Source: Pseudoclavibacter chungangensis
GTDB lineage: Bacteria; Actinomycetota; Actinomycetes; Actinomycetales; Microbacteriaceae
DNA: 64,000 nt
Direction: 5' to 3'
NCBI RefSeq assembly: GCF_013410545.1
Contig: NZ_JACCFV010000001.1
Location: forward strand, 1,922,001-1,986,000
Shown here: piece by piece, positions 44,901 to 54,451 of the stretch
Numbering within the stretch: position 1 is the first letter of the stretch
How the letters are laid out: each line of letters opens with the position of its first letter
The notes under the pieces: generated by a model
Told to the model about the DNA's origin: nothing
The model's input: the letters and a program-made list of their open reading frames with translations, nothing else
Databases searched by the model: none
Position numbers and translations under genes: made by a program

Positions 44901-45953
44901 CTAGATCACCATCCCGAACTGCTCGCTGAAGCGGATATCGCCCTCGACCATGTCGCGCATGTCGCTCAGCTCGTTGCGGAACATGAGCGTGCGCTCCGTC
45001 CCCATGCCGAAGGCGAACCCCTGGTACTCGTCGGGGTCGACACCCGCGGCGCGGAGGACGTTGGGGTGCACCATGCCGCAGCCACCCCACTCGATCCAGC
45101 GCGGGCCGCCCTTCGCGCCGGGGTGCCAGATGTCCATCTCGGCGCTCGGCTCGGTGAAGGGGAAGTAGTTGTTGCGGAGGCGGATGCGCGCCTCGTCGCC
45201 GAACATCGCTCGCGCGAAGTGCTCGAGCGTGCCGCGCAGGTGGGCCATCGTGAGGCCGCGGTCGATCGCGAGCCCCTCGAACTGCATGAAGACGGGCGTG
45301 TGCGTCGCGTCGAGCTCGTCCGTCCGGAACGTGCGCCCGGGGCACAGCACGTACAGGGGGACGCCGCGCTCGAGGAGCGACCGGACCTGCACGGGCGAGG
45401 TGTGCGTCCGCATGACGAGGTGCCGGTCGACGGGCTCGACGAAGAACGTGTCCTGCATCGCCCGAGCCGGGTGGTCCGCGTCGAAGTTGAGCGCGTCGAA
45501 GTTGAACCACTCGTTCTCGAGTTCGGGGCCGTCGGCGATCTCCCACCCCATGCCGACGAAGATGTCGCTCACGCGGTCCTGCAGCGCGGTGAGTGGGTGG
45601 CGTGCACCGAGCGGGTCGCGCGAGCCGGCCGTCGTGACGTCGACCGTCTCCTCCGCGAGGCGACGCTCGGCCTCCGCACGGGCGAGTTCTTCCTCGCGGG
45701 CGGCGTACGCGGTGTTGAGCCGACCGCGCGCCTGGCCGACGAGCTTCCCCGACGCCTTCTTCTCGTCGTTCGGAAGATGACGCAGGGCGGCATTGAGCCC
45801 CGCGAGCGGGGAGCCGTCGGCGAGGTGGGCGCCGCGGACGACCTTCAGCGCGGCCGAGTCGGCCGCCGTCGCGATCGCTTCGAGTCCGGCCTCGACCGCC
45901 GCATCCACCGCGTCGGGCGTGATCGGGTTCGAGCTGTTCGGGGATTCAGACAC
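44901..45953 (-). CDS. pheS: Phenylalanyl-tRNA synthetase alpha subunit
   Basis: A 350-aa catalytic subunit that charges tRNA-Phe. A helical N-terminus is followed by the class II motifs: HPLTALQDRVSDIFVGMGWEIADGPELENEWFNFDALN, DTFFVEPVDRHLVMRTHTSPVQVRSL, and WGGCGMVHPNVLRAAGVDP with FGMGTERTLM. The GTG at 45953 has TAGACT 8 nt upstream. It is the first gene of the pheST operon. Confidence 0.97.
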   Translation of the reverse strand: MSESPNSSNPITPDAVDAAVEAGLEAIATAADSAALKVVRGAHLADGSPLAGLNAALRHLPNDEKKASGKLVGQARGRLNTAYAAREEELARAEAERRLAEETVDVTTAGSRDPLGARHPLTALQDRVSDIFVGMGWEIADGPELENEWFNFDALNFDADHPARAMQDTFFVEPVDRHLVMRTHTSPVQVRSLLERGVPLYVLCPGRTFRTDELDATHTPVFMQFEGLAIDRGLTMAHLRGTLEHFARAMFGDEARIRLRNNYFPFTEPSAEMDIWHPGAKGGPRWIEWGGCGMVHPNVLRAAGVDPDEYQGFAFGMGTERTLMFRNELSDMRDMVEGDIRFSEQFGMVI

Positions 45954-45961
45954 GGCGTCCG

Positions 45962-45967
45962 AGTCTA
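45962..45967 (-). promoter_or_regulatory. -10 element TAGACT upstream of pheS
   Basis: TAGACT ends 8 nt before the pheS GTG at 45953. The rest of the 227-bp gap toward gluA holds no gene; it becomes AT-richer near gluA. Confidence 0.4.
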
Positions 45968-46105
45968 GTCGTTCCGGGCATCCGGTCGCCGTTCGAACGC
46001 ACGGGCCTCGGCGCCGAACCGCTCGAGTGTTACGTGTCGAACCGCTCGGGCGTCGCCTACTGCACAGCGCGCGCGAGCCGCAAGTGGCGGATTGTCACAT
46101 ATTTG

Positions 46106-46119
46106 GGTTGCCGGTAACC
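46106..46119. promoter_or_regulatory. Near-palindrome upstream of gluA, possible operator
   Basis: The sequence GGTTGCCGGTAACC is palindromic at 12 of 14 positions and sits 62 bp before gluA, beside a weak TTGTCA/TAACCA promoter-like pair. No regulator is known from the sequence; this is a candidate only. Confidence 0.3.
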
Positions 46120-46180
46120 ATCATGTTGCAAAGTTCGAAGAACTTCCGCATGGAGGGCTCGTTCATGCTGAAATCACTGC

Positions 46181-46930
46181 ATGGCAAATCAGAGCGAACC
46201 TCTCGTCGTGGTCGACCACGTCGAGAAGCACTACGGCGACTTCCACGCGCTCAAGGACGTCAACCTCACCGTCGAGAGGGGCCAGGTCGTCGTCGTCATC
46301 GGTCCATCGGGCTCGGGCAAGTCGACCCTGTGCCGGACGATCAACCGGCTCGAGACGATCACCTCGGGCGAGATCCGGATCGACGGCAAGGTTCTTCCCG
46401 CCGAGGGCAAGGCACTGGCGAATCTCCGCGCCGAGGTCGGCATGGTGTTCCAGTCCTTCAACCTCTTCGCGCACAAGACGATCCTCGAGAACGTGACGCT
46501 CGGGCCCATCAAGGTTCGTGGCGTCTCGAAGGCCGAGGCCGAGGCCGAGGCGCGCAAGCTCCTCGATCGCGTCGGTGTCGGCCACCAGGCGAACAAGCTG
46601 CCGGCCCAGTTGAGCGGTGGCCAGCAGCAGCGCGTCGCGATCGCCCGGGCGCTCGCGATGAGGCCCAAGGTCATGCTGTTCGACGAACCGACGAGCGCCC
46701 TCGACCCCGAGATGATCAACGAGGTGCTCGACGTCATGGTCGAACTCGCACGCGAGGGAATGACCATGGTGGTCGTGACGCACGAGATGGGCTTCGCGCG
46801 GAAGGCCGCCGACCGCGTGGTCTTCATGGCCGACGGGCAGATCCTCGAGGACGAGACACCGGAGGAGTTCTTCACCAACCCCAGGACCGACCGATCGAAG
46901 GACTTCCTCTCGAAGCTCATCACGCACTGA
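46181..46930 (+). CDS. gluA: Glutamate-type ABC transporter, ATP-binding subunit
   Basis: A 249-aa ABC ATPase of the polar amino acid (GlnQ/GluA) group. Walker A is [19 protein letters not shown], the signature is [15 protein letters not shown], Walker B is [14 protein letters not shown], and the H-loop is VTHEMGFAR. The order gluA-gluB-gluC-gluD is the same as in Corynebacterium glutamicum, which supports glutamate as substrate. The ATG at 46181 has no ribosome binding site, and an in-frame stop lies 12 nt upstream, so a leaderless start is likely (TGAAAT 6 nt before it). Confidence 0.94.
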   Translation: MANQSEPLVVVDHVEKHYGDFHALKDVNLTVERGQVVVVIGPSGSGKSTLCRTINRLETITSGEIRIDGKVLPAEGKALANLRAEVGMVFQSFNLFAHKTILENVTLGPIKVRGVSKAEAEAEARKLLDRVGVGHQANKLPAQLSGGQQQRVAIARALAMRPKVMLFDEPTSALDPEMINEVLDVMVELAREGMTMVVVTHEMGFARKAADRVVFMADGQILEDETPEEFFTNPRTDRSKDFLSKLITH

Positions 46931-47097
46931 CCCAATTCCACCCGGCCATCGCTTTCTCCACCGACGGAGACGGGCCGACGACGCGCCGGAGCGGGGACGA
47001 CATCGCCGTCCTTCCTCCTCGGCACCCACACTCGGATCGTTCACGCGACTACGTGATCGATCCATCGACCACCGTTTGAATGCAAGAAGGAGCATCC

Positions 47098-47982
47098 ATG
47101 CGCAAGCGCACGGTAACCACCGCACTCGGAGCCGGGCTCATCGCCCTGCTCGGCCTCGTCGGTTGTGCCTCGGGCACACCCGGGCAGGAGGGAGGCGAGG
47201 TCAGCGAGGCCCCCGTCGCCACCGACGTCGCCCTCGAGGGTTCGCCCACCTACGACCGCATGAAGGCGGCCGACAAGATCGTCATCGGCGTCAAGGAGGA
47301 CCAGCCCGGTCTCGGCTACCTCGACGCGGTGTCCGGCAAACGCACCGGTTTCGACATCGACATCGCCCGCTGGATGGCGGCCGAGCTCGGCTTCGGCGAG
47401 GACAAGATCGAGTTCAAGGCGATCCCCTCGGCGAACCGCGAGACCGCGATCGTGAACGGCGACATCGACCTCTACGTCGGCACCTATTCGATCACCGACA
47501 AGCGCAAGGCGCAGATCGACTTCGCCGGGCCGTACTTCCTCACCGGGCAGGGCCTGCTCGTCAAGAGCGACTCGACGATCACCGGCGTCGACGACCTCAA
47601 CGAGTCGACGAACGTCTGCTCGGCGACCGGCTCGACGCCGATCCAGAACATCCGCGACAACTACCCTGGCGTCCCTGTGACCGAGTTCGACACGTACTCG
47701 CAGTGCGTCGAGGCGCTCCTCAACGGACAGGTGCAGGCCGTCACGACCGACCAGGCGATCCTGCTCGGTTACGCCGCCCAGGACCCCGACAACCTCAAGG
47801 TCGTCGGCGAGCCGTTCAGCGAGGAGAAGTACGGCATCGGCCTGCCCAAGGGTGACGACGTGCTCCGCAACTACCTCAACGACGCCCTCGAGAACGGCAA
47901 CGCGAAGTGGCAGGAGATCTACGACGCGAACCTCGGTTCGACGGGTGTGAAGGTCGAGCAGCCGGCGGTCGACCGCTACTGA
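47098..47982 (+). CDS. gluB: Glutamate-type ABC transporter, substrate-binding lipoprotein
   Basis: A 294-aa solute-binding protein. The N-terminus is a lipoprotein signal (MRKRTVTTALG, hydrophobic core, lipobox LVGC with Cys23). The mature part has the two-lobed SBP_bac_3 fold: VIGVKEDQPGLGYLD, GFDIDIARWMAAELG, FKAIPSANRETAIVNGDIDL, YSITDKRKAQIDFAGPYF. It is anchored to the outer face of the membrane and delivers ligand to GluCD. A GAAGGAG site lies 6 nt before the ATG. The ~168-bp gap after gluA may hold its own promoter. Confidence 0.95.
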   Translation: MRKRTVTTALGAGLIALLGLVGCASGTPGQEGGEVSEAPVATDVALEGSPTYDRMKAADKIVIGVKEDQPGLGYLDAVSGKRTGFDIDIARWMAAELGFGEDKIEFKAIPSANRETAIVNGDIDLYVGTYSITDKRKAQIDFAGPYFLTGQGLLVKSDSTITGVDDLNESTNVCSATGSTPIQNIRDNYPGVPVTEFDTYSQCVEALLNGQVQAVTTDQAILLGYAAQDPDNLKVVGEPFSEEKYGIGLPKGDDVLRNYLNDALENGNAKWQEIYDANLGSTGVKVEQPAVDRY

Positions 47983-48009
47983 TCCGTCCGAACGCCAACT
48001 GATCGATCC

Positions 48010-48046
48010 GGGGGCGGCGGTGCGACCCGCGCCGCCGCCCCCGGTC
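48010..48046 (+). promoter_or_regulatory. Intercistronic hairpin after gluB
   Basis: A 16-bp stem (48010-48025, 48031-48046; one G-T pair) with a 5-nt loop lies 28 nt after the gluB stop. It may act as a partial terminator or protect the 3' end of a gluAB message, giving more binding protein than permease. Confidence 0.55.
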
Positions 48047-48089
48047 CTCTGACCGGCCCACGCCGGTCGACCAAGAAAGGAGGGCGAGG

Positions 48090-48743
48090 GTGTTCGAGAT
48101 CATCACGAACCACCTCGGCCTGTGGGGTGACGCACTCGTCGGCACGCTGATCCTGTTCATCGGTGGCGGCCTGCTCGCCCTCGTGCTCGGCTTCATCGTC
48201 GGCGCCATGCGCGTCTCCCCCGTGCCCATCGCCCGCGCCGTCGGTACGGCCTACGTCAACCTCATCCGGAACACCCCGCTCACGCTCGTGTTCTTCGTGT
48301 TCGCCTTCGTCGTGCCGCTCGTCTTCCCCATCGGGCAGACGGACTACATCGTCCTGGGCGTCTTCGCGCTCGGCATCTACACGGCCACCTACGTCGCCGA
48401 GGTGCTCCGAAGTGGCATCAACACCGTCCCCGTCGGCCAGGCCGAGGCGGCACGCGCGATCGGCCTGCCGTTCACGCAGGTCATGGGGCTCATCGTCCTG
48501 CCCCAGGCGGCCCGCGCCGTCATCCCGCCCATGATGAGCGTGTTCATCGCGCTCCTCAAGAACACGACCGTCGCGGCAGGCTTCTCGGTGCTCAACCTCG
48601 GCTCGATCCGCGCGAACATGAGCGAGCTGGGCGAGAACGCGATGCTCGTGCTCATCTGGGTCGCGATCGTGTTCGTCGCGCTCGTCATGCTGCTGTCCTG
48701 GGGCCAGACGGCCCTCGAGCGTCGCTGGAAGGTGGCACGATGA
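48090..48743 (+). CDS. gluC: Glutamate-type ABC transporter, permease
   Basis: A 217-aa HisM-type inner-membrane permease with about five transmembrane helices. The N-terminal TLILFIGGGLLALVLGFIVGAMR helix and the EAA loop (EAARAIGLPFTQVMGLIVLPQAARAVIPP) that contacts GluA are clear. A strong AAGGAGG site precedes the GTG at 48090. It forms a heterodimer with the next permease. Confidence 0.95.
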   Translation: MFEIITNHLGLWGDALVGTLILFIGGGLLALVLGFIVGAMRVSPVPIARAVGTAYVNLIRNTPLTLVFFVFAFVVPLVFPIGQTDYIVLGVFALGIYTATYVAEVLRSGINTVPVGQAEAARAIGLPFTQVMGLIVLPQAARAVIPPMMSVFIALLKNTTVAAGFSVLNLGSIRANMSELGENAMLVLIWVAIVFVALVMLLSWGQTALERRWKVAR

Positions 48744-49765
48744 CCACGTCCGTCCTCTACGACGTCCCCGGCCCGAAGGCCATCGCCAGGAACAAGCTCC
48801 TCGGCGCGCTGACGGTCGTCGTGATCGTCGCCCTCATCGGCTTCATCATCTACCGGCTGTTCGTGACGGGACAGTTCACGGCGCAGAAGTGGGAGATCTT
48901 CGCGTACGCCATCGTGTGGCAGCAGATCCTCGCCGCGCTCTGGGCGACGCTGAGCGCCTTCCTCGTCGCGGCGGTCGGCGCGCTCATCCTCGGACTCGTG
49001 CTCGCGATCGCCCGCCTCAGCGACCACGCGTGGGTCGCGGTTCCGGCTCGCGTCGTCATCGAGATCCTGCGCGCGATCCCCGTCCTCGTGTTCATGATGC
49101 TGCTCTACTACGGCGTCAACTCGTTCCGCGATGCGACGGGCTTCAGCATGTCGCCGTTCTGGTCGGTCGTCATCGCGCTCATCCTCTACAACGGCTCGGT
49201 GCTCGCCGAGGTGCTCCGTGCGGGCGTCGAGGCGCTCCCGCGTGGGCAGTCGGAGGCGGCGTACGCGATCGGGCTCCGCAAGAGCGGTGTCATGTCGAAC
49301 ATCCTCATGCCACAGGCGATCCGCTCGATGCTGCCCGTCATCATCGCGCAGCTCGTCGTGACACTGAAGGACACGGCGCTCGGGTCGATCATCACGTACA
49401 ACGAGTTGCTCTACCTCGCGAAGTTCCTCGGCGGGCAGGGGCAGCTCGGGCGGCCGATCGTCCCGATGACCATCGTCGTCGGCGCGATCTACATCATCAC
49501 GTGCATCCTGCTGTCGTGGGTCGCAACGGTCGTCCAGAACCGCATCTCGGCCTCCCCGAAGGTCGCGGGCGGCGCCGCCGCGGTGGGCAACGCCGGCGGC
49601 GTGACCGACACCCAGCTCATCGGCGTGCAGCAGTCGGACGTCCTCGAACTCGAGGAGGCGGAACGCGCGTCCGCGCTCTCGGTCGAGGAATCCGCCGGCG
49701 AGCGGGCGCGCGAGGGTGACGACGGCGACGGACCGGGGGCCGGTCCCACGCTCGGCAAGGCCTGA
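48740..49765 (+). CDS. gluD: Glutamate-type ABC transporter, permease with acidic tail
   Basis: A 341-aa permease. A first helix near residues 15-40, then the HisM-type core with the EAA loop SEAAYAIGLRKSGVMSNILMPQAIRSMLP. It is longer than GluC because of an N-terminal segment and a ~60-residue acidic cytoplasmic tail after the last helix (EEAERASALSVEESAGERAREGDDGDG). The ATG overlaps the gluC stop (ATGA). Confidence 0.94.
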   Translation: MTTSVLYDVPGPKAIARNKLLGALTVVVIVALIGFIIYRLFVTGQFTAQKWEIFAYAIVWQQILAALWATLSAFLVAAVGALILGLVLAIARLSDHAWVAVPARVVIEILRAIPVLVFMMLLYYGVNSFRDATGFSMSPFWSVVIALILYNGSVLAEVLRAGVEALPRGQSEAAYAIGLRKSGVMSNILMPQAIRSMLPVIIAQLVVTLKDTALGSIITYNELLYLAKFLGGQGQLGRPIVPMTIVVGAIYIITCILLSWVATVVQNRISASPKVAGGAAAVGNAGGVTDTQLIGVQQSDVLELEEAERASALSVEESAGERAREGDDGDGPGAGPTLGKA

Positions 49766-49778
49766 GCGCAACCGTCCC

Positions 49779-49820
49779 ACGACGAGGGGGCCGGCACATT
49801 CGTGCCGGCCCCCTCGTCGT
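49779..49820. terminator. Bidirectional terminator after gluD
   Basis: Perfect 19-bp stem (49779-49797, 49802-49820) with loop ATTC between the converging gluD and TrmH-type genes. Confidence 0.88.
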
Positions 49821-49845
49821 CGCCGTTCGCGACGCCGCGCACCAC

Positions 49846-50658
49846 TCAGTCGATGCGCCCCTGCCGCTGCGCGAACGCCGACTCGTAGAGCAGGACGGAC
49901 GCGGCCGTCGCGAGGTTCATCGACTCGGCGCGTCCGAAGATCGGCACGCGGACCGCCTCGTCGGCGAGTTCGAGCTTCTCGGCGTCGAGCCCACGCGCCT
50001 CGTTCCCGAACACCCAGGCCGTCGGACCGTCGAGGCTCCCGGCGCTCCGTGCCTCCTGGAGGTCACGACCCGAAACGTCCGCCGCGAGGACGCGCAGCCC
50101 CGCCTCCCGCGCCCGATCCACGGCCGCATCGAGCTGGACGTCGACGGCGATCGGCACGTGGAAGAGCGAACCGGTCGTCGACCGGACGACCTTCGGGTTG
50201 TAGAGGTCGACCGCACGGCCCGTCAGCACGACGGCGTCGGCACCCGCCGCGTCGGCGGCGCGGATGATCGTCCCCGCGTTGCCCGGATCACGCACCTCCT
50301 CGAGGATCGCGACGAGCCGCGGCTCCCCGTCGAAGACCGTGCGCAGCGACACCGGGAACTGTCGGCACACGGCGACGACCCCCTGCGGCGTCCGCGTGTC
50401 CGCCATCGCGTCGATCGCCTCCTCCGTCGCGAACTGCACCTCGAGTTCCGCCTCGAACGCGAGGTCTCCCAGGTCGGTATGACGTTCCAGCGCGGTCGGC
50501 GTGATGAAGAACTCCTCGATCAGGTCGGGGCGGTCCCGGAGCCCCTCCCGAACCGCCTGCGGTCCCTCGAGCAGGAACAGTCCCGTCTCCTGCCGCTCCG
50601 ACTTCTGCGCCAGACGGCGCACCTCGCGCACACGCGCGTTCCGTGGACTCTCGATCAC
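49846..50658 (-). CDS. TrmH/SpoU-family RNA 2'-O-methyltransferase
   Basis: A 270-aa SPOUT methyltransferase. The N-terminal substrate-binding domain (residues ~1-100: NARVREVRRLAQKSERQETGLFLLEGPQAVREGL) is followed by the knotted catalytic domain with LVAILEEVRDPGNAGTIIRAADAAGADAVVL (motif 1), WVFGNEARGL (motif 2) and VRVPIFGRAESMNLATAASVLLYE (motif 3). It probably methylates an rRNA or tRNA ribose; which one is not clear. The position after rplT fits ribosome maturation. Confidence 0.92.
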   Translation of the reverse strand: MIESPRNARVREVRRLAQKSERQETGLFLLEGPQAVREGLRDRPDLIEEFFITPTALERHTDLGDLAFEAELEVQFATEEAIDAMADTRTPQGVVAVCRQFPVSLRTVFDGEPRLVAILEEVRDPGNAGTIIRAADAAGADAVVLTGRAVDLYNPKVVRSTTGSLFHVPIAVDVQLDAAVDRAREAGLRVLAADVSGRDLQEARSAGSLDGPTAWVFGNEARGLDAEKLELADEAVRVPIFGRAESMNLATAASVLLYESAFAQRQGRID

Positions 50659-50703
50659 GCTCTCGACCTCTTCCGACTCGTACTCGTTCGTTGGCTGGGA
50701 CGT

Positions 50704-50742
50704 CGATGGGGCGACCGGAGCTGTGCTCCGGTCGCCCCATCG
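50704..50742 (-). terminator. Terminator of infC-rpmI-rplT
   Basis: Perfect 17-bp stem (50704-50720, 50726-50742) with a 5-nt loop, 22 nt after the rplT stop. Confidence 0.85.
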
Positions 50743-50764
50743 AAATCCGTCGTGCGGACTGCGG

Positions 50765-51148
50765 CTACGCGGCCTTCGGCGCCGAGGTGTCCTCGGGGAG
50801 TGCCTGCTTGGCCGTCGCGACGAGCGCGGCGAACGTCGCGGGCTCGTTCACGGCGAGCTCGGCGAGGATGCGGCGGTCGACCTCGACACCCGCGAGCCCG
50901 AGGCCCTGGATGAAGCGGTTGTAGGTGAGGCCGTTCGCACGCGCGCCGGCGTTGATGCGCTGGATCCACAGGCGACGGAACTCGCCCTTCTTCGCGCGGC
51001 GGTCACGGTAGCTGTAGACGAGCGAGTGGGTGACCTGCTCCTTCGCCTTGCGGTAGAGGCGCGAACGCTGTCCGCGGTAACCGGATGCGCGCTCGAGGAT
51101 GACGCGACGCTTCTTCTGGGCGTTGACCGCCCGCTTGACACGTGCCAT
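50765..51148 (-). CDS. rplT: 50S ribosomal protein L20
   Basis: A 127-aa primary assembly protein that binds 23S rRNA. The basic N-terminal arm ([25 protein letters not shown]) and the globular part ([23 protein letters not shown]) are typical. It is last in infC-rpmI-rplT; L20 represses this operon in several bacteria. Confidence 0.97.
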   Translation of the reverse strand: MARVKRAVNAQKKRRVILERASGYRGQRSRLYRKAKEQVTHSLVYSYRDRRAKKGEFRRLWIQRINAGARANGLTYNRFIQGLGLAGVEVDRRILAELAVNEPATFAALVATAKQALPEDTSAPKAA

Positions 51149-51187
51149 GAGTCTGGAGTTCTCCTGAAGTAGTTGTGGGGCCCGGTA

Positions 51188-51382
51188 CTAGTGACCGAGG
51201 AGCTTCTTGGCGACCTTGGCGTCGGCGGGCGACAGCACCTGGTCCTGGTTGAGGCGCGCCTTGCGGCCCGGCGCCTTCACCTCGAGGTTGTGGCGCATTC
51301 CCGCCTGCTGCTTCATGATCTTGCCGCTTCCGGTGACCTTGAAGCGCTTCTTGGCCCCCGAGTGGGTCTTCTGCTTCGGCAT
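51188..51382 (-). CDS. rpmI: 50S ribosomal protein L35
   Basis: A 64-aa basic protein starting [21 protein letters not shown], the standard L35 sequence. It lies 10 nt after infC and 39 nt before rplT. Confidence 0.97.
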   Translation of the reverse strand: MPKQKTHSGAKKRFKVTGSGKIMKQQAGMRHNLEVKAPGRKARLNQDQVLSPADAKVAKKLLGH

Positions 51383-51392
51383 CGCTGTCTCC

Positions 51393-52031
<639 letters not shown>

Positions 52032-52239
52032 GAGAGCTCCTCAGATGTTCGACGGTGTGGAAACGAGAACGACATCACCCCGCCGCGCACGCGCGAGCGC
52101 TTCTCCACCCGAAGGGCCGCGACACGGCCCACGCCTCCGTGGTCGGAGGGGAGTGGAACGACCCGGTAGCCTGTAAGCGGCCGCGCGGGTGGGACGAATC
52201 CTCTTGCTTCCGGTTCCTGCACAGCAGAAACCGTCGGCC

Positions 52240-52245
52240 ACTCTA
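52240..52245 (-). promoter_or_regulatory. -10 element TAGAGT for infC-rpmI-rplT
   Basis: TAGAGT is the best hexamer in the ~240-bp leader between infC and the divergent gene at 52273; it would leave a 5' leader of about 200 nt, long enough for L20 or attenuation control. The -35 is poor. Confidence 0.35.
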
Positions 52246-52272
52246 TCACGTCGCCGACCGCAGAGGAACATC

Positions 52273-52650
52273 GTGTCGCAGTCCCCCACCACCGATGAGC
52301 CCGGCGATGCCCGGGAGGCCCTCGACGACGCCCTGCGCGACATCGGTGACGTCCCCGCCGTCGAACTCATCACGACGACGGCCGTCCACCTCATGAGCGC
52401 CGCGGCCGTCAAGTGCGGCCTCGGCGAGCTCGACGGCGACGAGGCACGCGATCTCGACGAGGCACGCAAGCTCATCTCGGCCCTCGCGGGCCTCCTCACC
52501 GCGTCGCTCCCCTACCTCGGTGACCACCACGCCCGACCGCTCCGCGACGGGCTCCGTTCGCTCCAGCTCGCGTTCCGCGAGGCGTCCCCGTACCCCGACC
52601 CCGTCGGGAAGGGCCCGGGCGAGGACCTCACGGGCCCCGTCTACGGGTGA
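52273..52650 (+). CDS. DUF1844-like small protein
   Basis: A 125-aa protein with an Asp/Glu-rich N-terminus and a helical centre (PAVELITTTAVHLMSAAAVKCGLGE, DLDEARKLISALAGLLTASLPYLG, RPLRDGLRSLQLAFREA). This pattern and its position, divergent from infC, match the DUF1844 proteins found there in many actinobacteria. Function is unknown. The GTG at 52273 has an AGAGGA site upstream. Confidence 0.8.
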   Translation: MSQSPTTDEPGDAREALDDALRDIGDVPAVELITTTAVHLMSAAAVKCGLGELDGDEARDLDEARKLISALAGLLTASLPYLGDHHARPLRDGLRSLQLAFREASPYPDPVGKGPGEDLTGPVYG

Positions 52651-52689
52651 CGTCGGCCCGGCCGTCCGGGCCGGATCGCGTCCGAACGA

Positions 52690-53610
52690 TCAGGCCCCGT
52701 CGCGTGGGCGCCGCCGGAACAGATCGCGCACGCGGCGAGTCGACGACGATGCGTGGGGCTCCACCGACTCGCCGGACTCCCCCGGCTCCCCCGGTGCGCC
52801 GGGCGCGGACTCCGCGGCGAGCGGCGAGGCCGAGACGGGTGCCAATCGGAGGGTCATGGAGTCGACGCCGACGGCGATCGACTCGTCCTCCTGCCACGCC
52901 GTCTGTGCGCGGGTGGCGAGGGCCGCGAGCTCGTCACGGGGCGCGGAATCGGGGACACGCAGGGTGACGAGCAGTTCGGGCCCTTCGAGCCCGACACCGA
53001 GGCCGCCGGGTCCCATCTCGATCGCCTCGACGAGCGGCTCCGCCGAGACACCGGCCGCGACCGCCGTCGCCACCTCCTCGTTGCTCCACGCCGGCGTCCA
53101 GGGCTCGTCGCGAACGATCGCCCAGCTCGCGGGACGGCGGATCCCGAACTCGGTGGCACTCCCCGGATCGACGATCACGAGATCGGTCCCCTCCTCGACG
53201 ACGGCGGCGGCCACGCGCCGCATACCGATGGGGATGGGCCGCGCATCCGGATTCCAGGCGCGCATCGCGTCCGTCGAGGTGAACACGGGGAGGACGGGTC
53301 GCCCGTCCGGCCCCTGCACCGTGACGATGGAGAGCTCGGCCGACTTGTCGACCGTCACGCCCTCGTCGTTCGCCCCGGCCTCCCCGAGCTCGGCGATAAG
53401 CGGGACGAGGACACGGGCGTGCCGGAGCGCATCGACGACCCGCTCGGGTCCCGTCTCACCGGCCTGGAAGTCGACCATGGCCCGCGCGACCTCCTGCGGC
53501 GTCGATCCGTCGTCGTCACGGTACGGGTTGTCGTCGAACGACCGACCCGCCCACGGTTGACCGGCGGAATCCGACGCACTCGCGCGGAAGTGTTCGGGGA
53601 GCTGGGCCAC
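52690..53610 (-). CDS. SseB-family protein
   Basis: A 306-aa protein related to SseB N-terminal domain proteins: VVDALRHARVLVPLIAE, DKSAELSIVTVQGPDGRPVLPVFTSTDAMRAWNPDARPIPI, then VDPGSATEFGIRRPASWAI. The second half repeats an alpha/beta pattern, and the last ~60 residues are disordered and end in a basic RRVRDLFRRRPRD. Molecular function is not known. The only plausible start is the GTG at 53610, 20 bp after the hisA stop; longer versions would run through hisA. It is the last gene of the his transcript. Confidence 0.8.
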   Translation of the reverse strand: MAQLPEHFRASASDSAGQPWAGRSFDDNPYRDDDGSTPQEVARAMVDFQAGETGPERVVDALRHARVLVPLIAELGEAGANDEGVTVDKSAELSIVTVQGPDGRPVLPVFTSTDAMRAWNPDARPIPIGMRRVAAAVVEEGTDLVIVDPGSATEFGIRRPASWAIVRDEPWTPAWSNEEVATAVAAGVSAEPLVEAIEMGPGGLGVGLEGPELLVTLRVPDSAPRDELAALATRAQTAWQEDESIAVGVDSMTLRLAPVSASPLAAESAPGAPGEPGESGESVEPHASSSTRRVRDLFRRRPRDGA

Positions 53611-53629
53611 GAGAGGTTCGTCCGTCCGC

Positions 53630-54376
53630 TCAGTCGCCCGCCACGTCGAGGGCCTCACGAAGGGTGAAGGCGCCCGCGTACAGCGCCTTACCGACGATGG
53701 CACCCTCGAGACCGAGCGGCACGAGCTCGCGCAGTGCGATGAGATCGGACAGGCCCGAGACGCCACCGGACGCGATGACGGGGCGATCGGTCCGGCAGAG
53801 CACCTCCCGCAGCAGATCGAGGTTCGGTCCGCGCAGCGTGCCGTCCTTCGTGACGTCCGTCACGACATACCGCGCGCAGCCGGCCGCCTCGAGTCGGGCG
53901 AGGACCTCCCAGAGGTCGCCGCCCTCCTCCGTCCAGCCCCGCGCGGCGAGCGTCGTGCCCCGCACGTCGAGCCCGACCGCGACGAGGTCGCCGTAACGCG
54001 CGATGACACTCGCGGCCCACTCGGGATTCTCGAGCGCGGCGGTGCCCAGGTTGACGCGCTTCGCGCCCGTGTCGACGGCGCGCTGCAACGACTCGTCGTC
54101 CCGGATCCCGCCGGACAGCTCGACCTTGACGTCGCGGACGGCGCGGATGATCTTCTTGATGACGGCACGGTTGTCGCCACGACCGAACGCGGCGTCCAGG
54201 TCGACGAGATGCAGCCAGCGCGCGCCCTGCCGGGCCCACTCGCTCGCCGCCTCGACGGGATCGCCGTAGTCGGTCGCCGAATCGGCCTCGCCCTGCACGA
54301 GCCGGACGGCCTTGCCGTCGACGAGGTCGATGGCCGGGAAGAGGACGAGTTCGGGGGCTGCGTTGAATTCGCTCAC
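53630..54376 (-). CDS. hisA: Phosphoribosyl isomerase (HisA/PriA)
   Basis: A 248-aa TIM barrel that isomerises ProFAR in histidine synthesis. It has [19 protein letters not shown] with the first catalytic Asp, [26 protein letters not shown] and the second catalytic Asp in [15 protein letters not shown]. In actinobacteria lacking trpF the same enzyme (PriA) also serves tryptophan synthesis; the Arg/Trp-containing loop seen here is compatible, but the dual role cannot be proven from sequence. A GAGGA site precedes the GTG at 54376. Confidence 0.94.
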   Translation of the reverse strand: MSEFNAAPELVLFPAIDLVDGKAVRLVQGEADSATDYGDPVEAASEWARQGARWLHLVDLDAAFGRGDNRAVIKKIIRAVRDVKVELSGGIRDDESLQRAVDTGAKRVNLGTAALENPEWAASVIARYGDLVAVGLDVRGTTLAARGWTEEGGDLWEVLARLEAAGCARYVVTDVTKDGTLRGPNLDLLREVLCRTDRPVIASGGVSGLSDLIALRELVPLGLEGAIVGKALYAGAFTLREALDVAGD

Positions 54377-54451
54377 GTGGTGTTCCTCGATGGTTGCTCG
54401 GTCGGCATGGACTCGTTCGCGTGGGGTTCCGCTCGGAAGGCGGGCGCCCGC

